Below are positions 7,744 through 15,670 of a stretch of 24,954 nucleotides of DNA, piece after piece. This stretch comes from Ruminococcaceae bacterium UBA1730 (GTDB lineage Bacteria; Bacillota; Clostridia; Oscillospirales; Acutalibacteraceae), in the NCBI GenBank assembly GCA_002315935.1, contig DCII01000022.1, positions 1 through 24,954 of the forward strand. Direction: 5' to 3'. Below the pieces are notes generated by a model. That model saw only the letters and a list, made by a program, of their open reading frames with translations. It did not search any database and was not told the DNA's origin. Position 1 is the stretch's first letter. Each line of letters starts with the position of its first letter. The translations under genes and the position numbers were made by a program.

Positions 7744-8526
7744 ATGACAGAATTTTGCTCTCTTTTTTCTTCAAGCAGCGGAAACTGCACATACATCGGA
7801 AACGGTGAATCAGGAATTCTCGTTGACATAGGCGTCAGTGCAAAGCGGACAGAAAACGCTCTTCTTGACATTGGAGTTGACCCGAAAAAAATCCGTGGAA
7901 TATTCGTAACTCATGAGCATACCGACCATATAAACGGCATCAGAGTTTTTGCCGGTAAATACGGAATAAATGTATATGCGACAAAAGGTACGCTCGAGGG
8001 AATGAACGAGTTGAAGGTGTTCAACGGAAAGTTTGATGCTTACATAATTCCCGACGGCGGATATGAAATCGGCGGAATGCTTGTCAAACCCTTCAGAACT
8101 CCGCATGACAGCCGTGAAAGCTGCGGTTATTCGGTTCTCATGCCTGACGGAAAACGGGTCTGCGTTGCAACCGATATGGGAACCATGACCGATTCGGTTA
8201 TGGATTCAGTCTTCGGAAGTGACCTTATTCTTCTCGAATCAAATCACGATGTTAAAATGCTTCAGATGGGTCCTTATCCGTATTTTCTCAAGCAGAGAAT
8301 TCTGTCAAATCACGGTCATCTTTCAAATGAATTATGTGCCGAAACCGCTGTTAAGCTTCTCCGGTCCGGTACAACTCATTTTGTTCTCGGTCACCTGAGC
8401 AAGGAAAACAATATTCCATCTCTTGCATATGAAACAACCCACGCCGCAATGACCATGGCAGGTGCTTCCGAAACGGATTACAGTCTCTCGGTTGCAGGTG
8501 ACAACAATCCGAAGATTATTCTGTAA
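7744..8526 (+). CDS. walJ: MBL-fold metallohydrolase, WalJ/YycJ family
   Basis: 260-aa metallo-beta-lactamase-fold protein. N-terminal SLFSSSSGNCTYIG and the metal-binding THEHTDHINGI motif (about 56-66), with later metal ligands in TPHDSRE, ATDMG and LGHLSKEN, match YycJ/WalJ. Family knowledge: a predicted exonuclease-like hydrolase encoded with the WalRK wall-homeostasis system in many Firmicutes and linked to coordinating division and replication. Here no walRK is nearby, but the gene is next to rlmH (9-nt gap), the neighbour also seen in bacilli. Start ATG with GAGG 6 nt upstream. Expression must come through the murA terminator or from a promoter I cannot see. Confidence 0.88.
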   Translation: MTEFCSLFSSSSGNCTYIGNGESGILVDIGVSAKRTENALLDIGVDPKKIRGIFVTHEHTDHINGIRVFAGKYGINVYATKGTLEGMNELKVFNGKFDAYIIPDGGYEIGGMLVKPFRTPHDSRESCGYSVLMPDGKRVCVATDMGTMTDSVMDSVFGSDLILLESNHDVKMLQMGPYPYFLKQRILSNHGHLSNELCAETAVKLLRSGTTHFVLGHLSKENNIPSLAYETTHAAMTMAGASETDYSLSVAGDNNPKIIL

Positions 8527-8535
8527 GGTGAAAAG

Positions 8536-9018
8536 ATGATAAATGTAAATCTTATCTGCGTAGGCAAGCTCAAGGTGGATTATCTTCGCATGGCCTGTGC
8601 AGAATATGAAAAAAGACTCGGAGCATTCTGTAAATTGAAAATCACCGAGCTTCCTCCCGCCCGTCTGCCCGAGGAACCCAATCCCTCGCAGATTAAAGCG
8701 GCTCTCGATGATGAGGCGAACAGAATTCTCGCAAAAATCAACCCGAATGAAGCTGTTTTCCCGATGTGCATTGAAGGGAAAATGATGCCGTCCGAAAAAT
8801 TTTCGCAGGAAATCGAAGGCTGTGCATTGTCGGGTCAGGGAAACCTCTGCTTCATAATCGGCGGCTCGCACGGACTTTCCGAAGCTGTCAAATCAAGAGC
8901 AAGGCTTCGCCTTTCTATGAGTCCCATGACCTTTCCACATCAGCTTGCAAGGGTTATGCTTCTCGAACAGCTTTACAGAGCATTCATGATTTCCAACGGC
9001 GGAAAGTATCACAAATAA
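8536..9018 (+). CDS. rlmH: 23S rRNA (pseudouridine1915-N3)-methyltransferase
   Basis: 160 aa, the usual size. SPOUT-fold methyltransferase that methylates pseudouridine 1915 in helix 69 of 23S rRNA using SAM. The N-terminal INVNLICVGKLK and the C-terminal knot region FIIGGSHGLSEAVK through MSPMTFPHQLARVMLLEQLYRA and the terminal GGKYHK are diagnostic. Ribosome binding site AAGGTG; 9 nt after walJ, so co-translated from one transcript. A clear terminator follows. Confidence 0.97.
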   Translation: MINVNLICVGKLKVDYLRMACAEYEKRLGAFCKLKITELPPARLPEEPNPSQIKAALDDEANRILAKINPNEAVFPMCIEGKMMPSEKFSQEIEGCALSGQGNLCFIIGGSHGLSEAVKSRARLRLSMSPMTFPHQLARVMLLEQLYRAFMISNGGKYHK

Positions 9019-9043
9019 CCGCATTATTCTTTTACGGGAATAT

Positions 9044-9094
9044 ATTATCGGCAGAATTACACGGAAATAAATGTAATAGCCGATAATTTTGTTT
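9044..9094 (+). terminator. Intrinsic terminator after rlmH
   Basis: Perfect 9-bp outer stem ATTATCGGC (9044-9052) / GCCGATAAT (9079-9087), with inner pairing ATTAC / GTAAT, then a T-rich tail TTTTGTTT. It separates walJ-rlmH from gapA. Confidence 0.8.
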
Positions 9095-9129
9095 AACTTA
9101 CCGAATATTTCCGAAAGGCGAAAAAATGC

Positions 9130-9158
9130 TTGATTATTTGACCGGAAATGATTAGAAT
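9130..9158 (+). promoter_or_regulatory. gapA promoter
   Basis: -35 TTGATT (9130-9135), 17-nt spacer, -10 TAGAAT (9153-9158). A second TATAAT at 9178-9183 has no good -35 and would start transcription at the ribosome binding site, so I prefer this one. Confidence 0.6.
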
Positions 9159-9172
9159 AGTTATGGTCAAAT
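9136..9172. promoter_or_regulatory. Inverted repeat flanking the gapA -10 box
   Basis: Perfect 8-bp inverted repeat ATTTGACC (9136-9143) / GGTCAAAT (9165-9172) with a 21-nt centre holding the -10 hexamer. Placement suits an operator. It does not match the CggR or Rex operator consensus as I know them. Confidence 0.5.
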
Positions 9173-9204
9173 ACAAATATAATACTATTTGGAGGTAACT
9201 CACT

Positions 9205-10242
9205 ATGTCAGTTAAAGTTGCAATCAACGGATTCGGTCGTATCGGCCGTCTTGCATTCAGACAGATGTTCGGAGCAGAAGGTTATGAAATCGTTGCTATC
9301 AACGACCTTACCAAGCCCTCAATGCTTGCTCATCTTCTCAAGTTCGATACCGCTCAGGGCGGATATTGCGGCAAGATCGGCGAAAACACTCACACAGTAA
9401 GTGCTGACGACGAAGCTAACACAATCACAGTTGACGGCAAGACTCTTAAAATCTATGCTGAAAAAGACGCTGTAAACTGCCCCTGGGGCGAGCTTGGTGT
9501 TGACGTTGTTCTTGAGTGCACAGGCTTCTACTGCTCAAAGGACAAGAGCATGGCTCACATCAACGCAGGTGCAAAGAAGGTTGTTATTTCCGCTCCCGCA
9601 GGCAACGACCTCAAAACAATCGTTTTCTCAGTTAACAATGATACTCTTACTGCTGATGACCAGATTATCTCTGCTGCATCATGCACAACAAACTGCCTTG
9701 CTCCTATGGCAAAGGCTCTCAATGATTACGCTGCAATCCAGAGCGGTATCATGAGCACAATCCACGCTTACACAGGCGACCAGATGATTCTTGACGGTCC
9801 TCACAGAAAGGGTGACCTCAGAAGAGCACGTGCAGGTGCTGCAAACATCGTTCCCAACTCAACAGGTGCTGCAAAGGCTATCGGTCTTGTTATCCCCGAG
9901 CTTAACGGCAAGCTTATCGGTTCAGCTCAGAGAGTTCCCGTTCCCACAGGCTCAACCACAATCCTTACCGCTGTTGTTAAGGGTGAAAATGTTACCAAGG
10001 AAGGCATCAACGCTGCTATGAAGGCTGCTGCTTCAGAATCCTTCGGCTACAATGAGGAGCAGATCGTTTCATCCGACGTTATCGGCATGAAGTTCGGTTC
10101 GCTCTTCGATGCAACTCAGACAATGGTTTCAGAGCTTGGCGACGGTCTCTATCAGGTTCAGGTTGTTTCATGGTATGACAATGAAAACAGCTACACAAGC
10201 CAGATGGTTCGTACAATCAAGTACTTTGCAGAGCTTGCATAA
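9205..10242 (+). CDS. gapA: Glyceraldehyde-3-phosphate dehydrogenase (type I)
   Basis: 345-aa glycolytic enzyme converting glyceraldehyde-3-phosphate, NAD and phosphate to 1,3-bisphosphoglycerate. NAD-binding GFGRIGR at residues 9-15, catalytic Cys160 in SAASCTTNCLAP, and the phosphate-binding HRKGDLRRARAGAANIVP and WYDNENSY motifs are all intact. Start ATG with GGAGG upstream. Codon use differs from neighbours (rich in GCT, GGT, AAC, AAG), as expected for a highly expressed gene. It is monocistronic or leaky: own promoter in front, strong terminator 20 nt after the stop. Confidence 0.98.
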   Translation: MSVKVAINGFGRIGRLAFRQMFGAEGYEIVAINDLTKPSMLAHLLKFDTAQGGYCGKIGENTHTVSADDEANTITVDGKTLKIYAEKDAVNCPWGELGVDVVLECTGFYCSKDKSMAHINAGAKKVVISAPAGNDLKTIVFSVNNDTLTADDQIISAASCTTNCLAPMAKALNDYAAIQSGIMSTIHAYTGDQMILDGPHRKGDLRRARAGAANIVPNSTGAAKAIGLVIPELNGKLIGSAQRVPVPTGSTTILTAVVKGENVTKEGINAAMKAAASESFGYNEEQIVSSDVIGMKFGSLFDATQTMVSELGDGLYQVQVVSWYDNENSYTSQMVRTIKYFAELA

Positions 10243-10262
10243 TTGAACTGTAATTAAATATG

Positions 10263-10299
10263 AAGTACGGGTATGAGCAATCTTATCCGTACTTTTTTT
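10263..10299 (+). terminator. Intrinsic terminator after gapA, next to the following RBS
   Basis: AAGTACGG (10263-10270) / CCGTACTT (10287-10294) stem, extendable by three pairs, then T7. An open frame runs back through it to 10260, but the hairpin shows this is not the start of the next gene, whose RBS and ATG follow within about 20 nt. Confidence 0.88.
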
Positions 10300-10319
10300 A
10301 TAAAAAGGTTGGTGATTTT

Positions 10320-11042
10320 ATGGCTCTTAAACGCCTTGACAAGCTCATTGCACTCAACTGCAATGTTTCAAGAAAAGAAGCAAGAAGCCTTATAAAAAAC
10401 GGTTCGGTAACTGTCAACGGTCAGCGTATGCTCCGTGCAGAGGAACTGATTGACACGGAATCAGATGATGTTTCCGTTGAAGGTTATGATTTCACTCTGA
10501 AGGAACATATTTATATAATGCTCAACAAGCCACAGGGCGTTATCAGTGCAACCGAAGACCCGAACAAGAAAACGGTTATCGACATCATCCCCGATGACCT
10601 GAAACGCCGTTCTCTCTTCCCCTGCGGAAGGCTTGACCGTGACACAACGGGTCTGCTTGTTATCACCGATGACGGTGCACTCTGCCATAAAATCATGAGC
10701 CCTGCCCACCATGTTTATAAAACCTACGAAGCAACTCTTTCGTTTGCGATTGATGAAAACGACATTGCAAAGCTTGAATCGGGTATCACCCTCGGAGACG
10801 GCACGGAATGTCTGCCGGCAATTGTTGAATGCATTGATATAAATGGCTTTCCGGGTGCAAGAATAAAAATCAGAGAAGGAAAATATCATCAGGTCAAGAG
10901 AATGTTTGTCGCTCTCGGCAACAATGTTGAGCAGCTTCGCAGAATTTCAATCGGAGCGTTGAAGCTTGACGAAGGTCTTGAGGAAGGCGAATGCAGGGAG
11001 CTTTCCGATAAAGAGCTTGAGCTGATTTTCAAAGACGAATAG
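10320..11042 (+). CDS. RsuA-family rRNA pseudouridine synthase
   Basis: 240 aa: N-terminal S4 RNA-binding domain (about 3-60; RLDKLIALNCNVSRKEARSL) and a RsuA/RluB-type catalytic domain with the active-site Asp in GRLDRDTTGLLV (about 103-114), plus the YHQVKRMF motif. It isomerises uridine in rRNA. RsuA (16S U516) is the closest by length and motif, but RluB/E/F-type specificity cannot be excluded. The ATG at 10320 is preceded by AAGG and GGTG. An upstream in-frame ATG at 10260 is rejected because it would place the gapA terminator in the coding sequence. Confidence 0.9.
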   Translation: MALKRLDKLIALNCNVSRKEARSLIKNGSVTVNGQRMLRAEELIDTESDDVSVEGYDFTLKEHIYIMLNKPQGVISATEDPNKKTVIDIIPDDLKRRSLFPCGRLDRDTTGLLVITDDGALCHKIMSPAHHVYKTYEATLSFAIDENDIAKLESGITLGDGTECLPAIVECIDINGFPGARIKIREGKYHQVKRMFVALGNNVEQLRRISIGALKLDEGLEEGECRELSDKELELIFKDE

Positions 11043-11109
11043 TTTTCAGAACACATTATCACCATGACTTTTGCATATAGTTTACTGAATGCGAAAGGAT
11101 AGTGATAGT

Positions 11110-11934
11110 GTGTTTGTTATATTAAAACCCGTTGATGCACCCGATGGTTTTTTTGCATCAAAAAAATTAAAAAAGACAATCGACAACAAGCCCGCAAATT
11201 TTATCAGAACAGCAGACGGAATGCCGTTCGCCGTGCTTGAAATTTTCAACGGAAGGAATGGTATAGAATGGAAAAAAGTGATTGACAAATGCGGCAGATA
11301 CACTTCAAGAGTTATCGCTCCGAGCGACATTTCCCTGCCCGAAAACCAGCATATTATGCCGTTTGTCCCCTCTTGGTTTCCGTCACGCATTTGCTTTAAC
11401 ACGGCTCTTGAAATCCTTGATACAGTTAAGCTTCAGCCCGATTCCTTTGTTCTTACGCTCTGCGACTGTGAAGCAAAATTTGTTGACGAATTGCCACGGC
11501 TTATTCCGCTCTGCTCATCGGTAAAGGTAATCACGGGAAAAATCGAAAAATATATTCCCGTCTGCACGGAAATCCTCGAAAAAACAGGTGCATCCGTCAT
11601 GCTTCGCAGTACATTTGAAAAAAGCTCAAAAAGAGATGCAGTTATTTTCTGTGGAGGAAATAAAAATGAATTTTCCTGTGCCGATATAGTTTTCACAACC
11701 GACAGAAAAATGAGAGGAAAAACAACCGTTATCGGAAGTGACCTCGTGCTTCTTGAAGAGCACAAAGAGGTTATCGGAAACGGTATTGATTCAGTTGATT
11801 TTGCAGGAGCTGTGACAGAGCTTTGCGGCTCTCATTCCTATGAGAATTCAGTCTGCGAACGGATAGATATTATCAGAAAAGGCGGAGAATCCGCTTTTGC
11901 AGACCTTATCAGCACTCTTGCATATAAAGAGTAA
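11110..11934 (+). CDS. Unrecognised 274-aa protein upstream of greA
   Basis: I do not recognise this family. It has no signal peptide or membrane segment and looks like a soluble alpha/beta protein: alternating hydrophobic strands (SFVLTLCDC, SSVKVITG, DAVIFCGG, TTVIGSDLVLL), several cysteines, and a TARGET-like N-terminus FVILKPVDAPDGFFASKKLKK. The later part (about 125-215) loosely recalls a nucleotide- or substrate-binding fold, but no motif supports a function. I choose GTG at 11110, with AAAGGA 10 nt upstream; the in-frame ATG at 11089 has no ribosome binding site. It follows the pseudouridine synthase gene by 67 nt without a terminator, so co-transcription is likely. Composition and codon use match the neighbours. 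Confidence 0.75.
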   Translation: MFVILKPVDAPDGFFASKKLKKTIDNKPANFIRTADGMPFAVLEIFNGRNGIEWKKVIDKCGRYTSRVIAPSDISLPENQHIMPFVPSWFPSRICFNTALEILDTVKLQPDSFVLTLCDCEAKFVDELPRLIPLCSSVKVITGKIEKYIPVCTEILEKTGASVMLRSTFEKSSKRDAVIFCGGNKNEFSCADIVFTTDRKMRGKTTVIGSDLVLLEEHKEVIGNGIDSVDFAGAVTELCGSHSYENSVCERIDIIRKGGESAFADLISTLAYKE

Positions 11935-11941
11935 TAAATAC

Positions 11942-11970
11942 TTGACTTTTATATATTATTTATTTATAAT
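11942..11970 (+). promoter_or_regulatory. greA-lysS promoter
   Basis: -35 TTGACT (11942-11947), 17-nt spacer, perfect -10 TATAAT (11965-11970). The start near 11977 gives a leader of about 50 nt. It may drive the whole greA-lysS-teichoic acid string, since no terminator with a T-run is seen downstream. Confidence 0.85.
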
Positions 11971-12026
11971 ATAGGCAATAATGGTTACATATAATTATTT
12001 TGCCATACAAAGGAGATAATTCAAAA

Positions 12027-12497
12027 ATGGAAAAGACAACTGTTCTTACCCGTGAAGACTTTGAAAAACTCAGTGCTCAACTCAACCTTTTAAAAACAGA
12101 AGGCAGAGATGACATAGCCGAAAAAATCAAAGAAGCACGCTCACATGGCGACCTTTCCGAAAACGCCGAATATGATGAAGCGATGAACGAACAGGCCAAG
12201 ATGGAGGCTGAAATCGCAAGACTTGAGACAGAGCTTCGCAACGCAAAGATTCTTGACGAAGAAGAGCTTACAGGCGAAGTTGTCCGCATCGGTTCAAAGG
12301 TTAAGCTCCTTGACCTTACCTTTGATGAAGAGGTTGAATATAAAATCCTCGGCAACAGCGATATAGAGAAGGGCATTATTTCAGACCTTTCCCCCGTTGG
12401 TTCGGCTGTTATGGGCAAAAAGGTCGGCGACATAGTTAAGGTTGCCGCTCCCAACAACAAGTTCTTTGACATGAAGGTTCTCGAAATTTCGAAATAA
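12027..12497 (+). CDS. greA: Transcription elongation factor GreA
   Basis: 156 aa. It rescues backtracked RNA polymerase by stimulating transcript cleavage through the secondary channel. The N-terminal coiled coil carries the acidic tip (ARSHGDLSENAEYDEA, containing the functional acidic residues), followed by the FKBP-like C-terminal domain (SDIEKGIISDLSPVGSAVMGKKVGD). The ATG at 12027 has a strong AAAGGAGAT; an upstream in-frame ATG at 12000 has none. Transcribed from 11942-11970. Confidence 0.96.
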   Translation: MEKTTVLTREDFEKLSAQLNLLKTEGRDDIAEKIKEARSHGDLSENAEYDEAMNEQAKMEAEIARLETELRNAKILDEEELTGEVVRIGSKVKLLDLTFDEEVEYKILGNSDIEKGIISDLSPVGSAVMGKKVGDIVKVAAPNNKFFDMKVLEISK

Positions 12498-12513
12498 TAA
12501 AGAAGTGTTAGCG

Positions 12514-12534
12514 GCGGCAGTCTGAGACTGTCGC
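12514..12534 (+). other. Intercistronic hairpin between greA and lysS
   Basis: GCGGCAGTC / GACTGTCGC, 9 pairs with one G-T wobble and a 3-nt TGA loop. There is no T-run after it, so a terminator is unlikely. It might affect mRNA processing or stability between the two genes. Confidence 0.5.
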
Positions 12535-12563
12535 TTGTGACTGTTATGAAAGGAATGAAACAA

Positions 12564-14180
12564 ATGGCAGACGAAAAAAAGGTCAATGCCGCTCCCGAGC
12601 AGGAGCAGGATATAAACGAGCTTCGTCAAATCAGAATTGAAAAGCTTGAAGCTCTTCAGAATGCCGGAAAAGACCCCTTTGTTATCACAAAGTTCAGTCA
12701 GACCCATCATTCGGAGGAAATCAAGGAAATATATAATGCTCACGAATCAGAGCTTCTCGGCGAAAGAAAGCCGGTTAACACCGAGGGAATGGACGAGCAG
12801 ACCGCAAGAACGGCGGTCAACGAGGATTATAACGAGCGAAGAGCAATAATGGACGCAAGTCCCATCAATGTTGCAATTGCAGGAAGAATGATGTTTAAGC
12901 GTGTTATGGGCAAGGCTTCATTCTGCAATATCCGTGACCTCAAGGGAAACATTCAGGTTTATGTTTCAAAGGATGCAATCGGTGAAGAATCCTATGCCGA
13001 ATTCAAGAAATCGGATATCGGCGACACTTACGGTGTCAAGGGTTACGCATTCAGAACGAAGACGGGTGAAATTTCTATTCATGCAAGCGAAATGACTCTT
13101 CTTTCAAAGTCGCTTCTTCCCCTGCCCGAAAAGTTCCACGGACTTACGGATACAGACACAAGATACAGAAGACGCTATCTTGACCTTATTATGAATCCCG
13201 AAGTCAAGGACACCTTCCGCAAGAGATCCGCTATCATCAGCGAAATCAGAAAGTATCTTGACGGTCATGGCTTTATTGAGGTTGAAACTCCGATGCTTGT
13301 TCCCAACGCAGGCGGTGCATCGGCAAGACCCTTTGAAACCCATTTCAATGCCCTTGATGAGGATGTCAAGCTCCGCATTTCTCTTGAGCTCTATCTCAAG
13401 AGACTTATCGTAGGCGGCATGGAAAGAGTTTATGAAATCGGCAGAGTATTCAGAAACGAGGGCGTTGACACAAGACACAACCCCGAATTCACTCTCATGG
13501 AGCTTTATCAGGCTTATACAGACTATAACGGCATGATGGACCTGACAGAGAATCTTTACAGGCACCTCGCTTCTGTTGTTCTCGGAACAACAAAGATTAC
13601 CTATAACGGAATTGAAATGGATCTCGGCAAGCCGTTTGAAAGAATCACAATGGTTGACGCAGTCAAGAAATATGCAGGCGTTGACTGGAACGAAATCAAG
13701 GATGTTGAGCAGGCCCGCAAGGTTGCTAAGGAGCATCATGTTGAATATGAAGAACGCCACGGAAAGGGCGATATCCTCAACCTCTTCTTTGAGGAATATG
13801 TTGAAGAGCATCTTATTCAGCCAACCTTTGTTATGGACCATCCCATTGAAATTTCTCCTCTCACAAAGAAGAAGCCTTCAAATCCCGAATATGTTGAGCG
13901 TTTCGAGTTCTTCATGAACGGCTGGGAAATGGCAAACGCTTATTCGGAGCTTAACGACCCGATTGACCAGAGAGAGCGTTTCAAGGCTCAGGAAATTCAG
14001 CTTTCAATGGGTGACGAGGAAGCAAACACAACCGATGAAGACTTCCTCATGGCTCTTGAATACGGTATGCCCCCAACAGGCGGTATCGGCTTCGGCATAG
14101 ACAGAATGTGTATGCTTCTGACCGATTCCTCCGCAATCAGAGATGTTCTTCTCTTCCCCACGATGAAGAGCCTCGACTGA
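12564..14180 (+). CDS. lysS: Lysyl-tRNA synthetase, class II
   Basis: 538 aa. Charges tRNA-Lys. N-terminal OB-fold anticodon-binding domain (about 85-180), then the class II core: motif 1 around RYLDLI...GFIEVETPML, motif 2 in VYEIGRVFRNEGVDTRHNPEFTLMEL, motif 3 in GGIGFGIDRMCMLL. It is somewhat longer than typical (about 500 aa) because of an N-terminal stretch and an acidic insertion (about residues 60-95) before the OB fold. ATG at 12564 with AAAGGA 9 nt upstream is preferred over three closer-packed upstream ATGs (12537, 12546, 12555). Its stop overlaps the next gene's ATG by one base (TGATG). Confidence 0.96.
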   Translation: MADEKKVNAAPEQEQDINELRQIRIEKLEALQNAGKDPFVITKFSQTHHSEEIKEIYNAHESELLGERKPVNTEGMDEQTARTAVNEDYNERRAIMDASPINVAIAGRMMFKRVMGKASFCNIRDLKGNIQVYVSKDAIGEESYAEFKKSDIGDTYGVKGYAFRTKTGEISIHASEMTLLSKSLLPLPEKFHGLTDTDTRYRRRYLDLIMNPEVKDTFRKRSAIISEIRKYLDGHGFIEVETPMLVPNAGGASARPFETHFNALDEDVKLRISLELYLKRLIVGGMERVYEIGRVFRNEGVDTRHNPEFTLMELYQAYTDYNGMMDLTENLYRHLASVVLGTTKITYNGIEMDLGKPFERITMVDAVKKYAGVDWNEIKDVEQARKVAKEHHVEYEERHGKGDILNLFFEEYVEEHLIQPTFVMDHPIEISPLTKKKPSNPEYVERFEFFMNGWEMANAYSELNDPIDQRERFKAQEIQLSMGDEEANTTDEDFLMALEYGMPPTGGIGFGIDRMCMLLTDSSAIRDVLLFPTMKSLD

Positions 14181-14866
14181 TGAAAATTTCAGTTGCAATT
14201 GCCGCATATAACGGCGAGAAGTATATAAATGAGCAGATAGAATCAATCCTCTGTCAGCTCGGAGAAAAAGACGAAATCATAGTTTCGGACGATAACCCGT
14301 TCAAGGCAACCAAAGCCGCCATTGAAGAAATTGCCGACAGCCGCATTAAATATTTTGCCGGCGAGGGCAAGGGCGTAGTCAGAAATTTCGAAAACGCAAT
14401 AAAGCTCTGCTCGGGAGATATTATCTTTCTTGCAGACCAGGATGATGTGTGGCTGCCCGATAAGGTCAGCAGTATGCTCAATGAATTCGATAAAGGTGCA
14501 GATGTGGTTCTCCATGATGCTTCCGTTACCGATGCAAAGCTGAATATCACGGAGCCTTCCTATTTTTCGGTTCACGGCAAAAGCACATCACTTTCGAAAA
14601 ATCTTCTGTGCAACACCTTTGTCGGCTGCTGCATGGCGTTCACAAAAGAAGTTGCATCCGAATGCGTTCCCTTCCCCGAGGGAATTGCGATGCATGACTG
14701 GTGGATTGCCCTTGCTTCAATCAAGCGTGGCAGAAAGGTTGTTATTCTTGATAAGCCGCTTGTTCTGTGGCGTAGACACGGTGAAAATGTGACAGGCTCT
14801 GCAACAACGATGAAGCAGAAAATCAGATGGCGTCTCGATATGATTTCAGCACTCAAGAAATTATAA
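14180..14866 (+). CDS. Family 2 glycosyltransferase (rhamnosyltransferase-like)
   Basis: 228 aa, GT-A fold: N-terminal ISVAIAAYNGEKYINEQIESI, nucleotide-sugar-binding IIVSDD and the metal-binding ADQDDVW motif (about 88-94), then MHDWWIALAS, typical of RfbF-like rhamnosyltransferases. Sugar and acceptor are unknown. It starts inside the lysS stop (TGATG), with only a weak purine-rich ribosome site, so translation is probably coupled to lysS. First gene of the surface-polymer operon. No membrane segment is evident; it should act at the cytosolic membrane face on lipid-linked intermediates. Confidence 0.85.
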   Translation: MKISVAIAAYNGEKYINEQIESILCQLGEKDEIIVSDDNPFKATKAAIEEIADSRIKYFAGEGKGVVRNFENAIKLCSGDIIFLADQDDVWLPDKVSSMLNEFDKGADVVLHDASVTDAKLNITEPSYFSVHGKSTSLSKNLLCNTFVGCCMAFTKEVASECVPFPEGIAMHDWWIALASIKRGRKVVILDKPLVLWRRHGENVTGSATTMKQKIRWRLDMISALKKL

Positions 14867-14901
14867 TTTCCGATTGTGCCTTTGAAAGGAAATAAAAAAT
14901 A

Positions 14902-15669
14902 ATGAATAAGCCCGTAACAGGCTGCATTGTGACTTATAACAACATCCGCACCATTGATAATGCAATTAAGTCACTTTATGAATGCACCAAAGCTCCGTTC
15001 CGTCTGTTCATTGTTGACAACGGTTCAACAGACGGCACTCCGGAGTTCATTGAAAAAAATTATCCGCAGGCAACGGTAATCAGAAGCGACGCAAATGTCG
15101 GCTTCGGAGCAGGTCATAATTCAATTATTGATAAGCTCGATTCCGAATACCATGCAATAATAAATCCCGATATAATCATCAAGGATGATATTATTTCACA
15201 GATGGCGGATTATCTTGATAATCACAACGATGTCGGAATGCTTTCTCCTCAAATAAAATTTCCCGACGGCAGACCGCAAATTCTCGGCAAAAGGAACCCG
15301 AAGCTTCGCTATCTTGTTGCAAGCCGCCTTCGTAAAGGTGACGAGCCGTCAAAGCTCCTGCGTGAATACGCAATGCTTGACGAGGACCTTTCAAAACCCG
15401 TTCAGGTTGAAAACGCAACAGGCTGCTTCATGTTCGTAAGAACGGAGCTTTTCAAAAAGCTCGGAGGCTTCGATAAGCGTTATTTCATGTATTTTGAGGA
15501 TTGCGACCTCGTTCGTGAAATCAACAGAATCAGCAAGGTTCTTCTCTATCCCGATGTTACCGTTTATCACGAATGGGGCAGAGATTCAAAGAGAAACAGC
15601 AAGCTCAAGATTATCCACATCAAGTCAATGTTCAGCTATTTCATTAAATGGAATCTTCTCAGGAGATAA
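14902..15669 (+). CDS. Family 2 glycosyltransferase (WbbL/rhamnosyltransferase-like)
   Basis: 255 aa. N-terminal GCIVTYNNIRTIDNAIKSL, IVDNGSTDGTPE and the INPDI motif (DxD equivalent), then GCFMFVRTELFKKLGGFD and MYFEDCDLVREI, the signature of the WbbL-like rhamnosyltransferase group. It likely adds a sugar to an undecaprenyl-linked linkage unit or repeat. Good AAAGGAAAT site before the ATG. It lies 35 nt after the preceding glycosyltransferase and just before the export permease, the usual place for a gene building the exported polymer. Confidence 0.87.
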   Translation: MNKPVTGCIVTYNNIRTIDNAIKSLYECTKAPFRLFIVDNGSTDGTPEFIEKNYPQATVIRSDANVGFGAGHNSIIDKLDSEYHAIINPDIIIKDDIISQMADYLDNHNDVGMLSPQIKFPDGRPQILGKRNPKLRYLVASRLRKGDEPSKLLREYAMLDEDLSKPVQVENATGCFMFVRTELFKKLGGFDKRYFMYFEDCDLVREINRISKVLLYPDVTVYHEWGRDSKRNSKLKIIHIKSMFSYFIKWNLLRR

Positions 15670-15670
15670 T

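Noticed and set aside
12498..12563. T-box or terminator upstream of lysS
   Set aside because: The hairpin is only 21 nt, has no T-run and no specifier-loop or antiterminator architecture; the gap is too short for a T-box.
13104..13841. 245-aa open frame antisense to lysS
   Set aside because: Shadow of the conserved lysyl-tRNA synthetase core; no independent signals.
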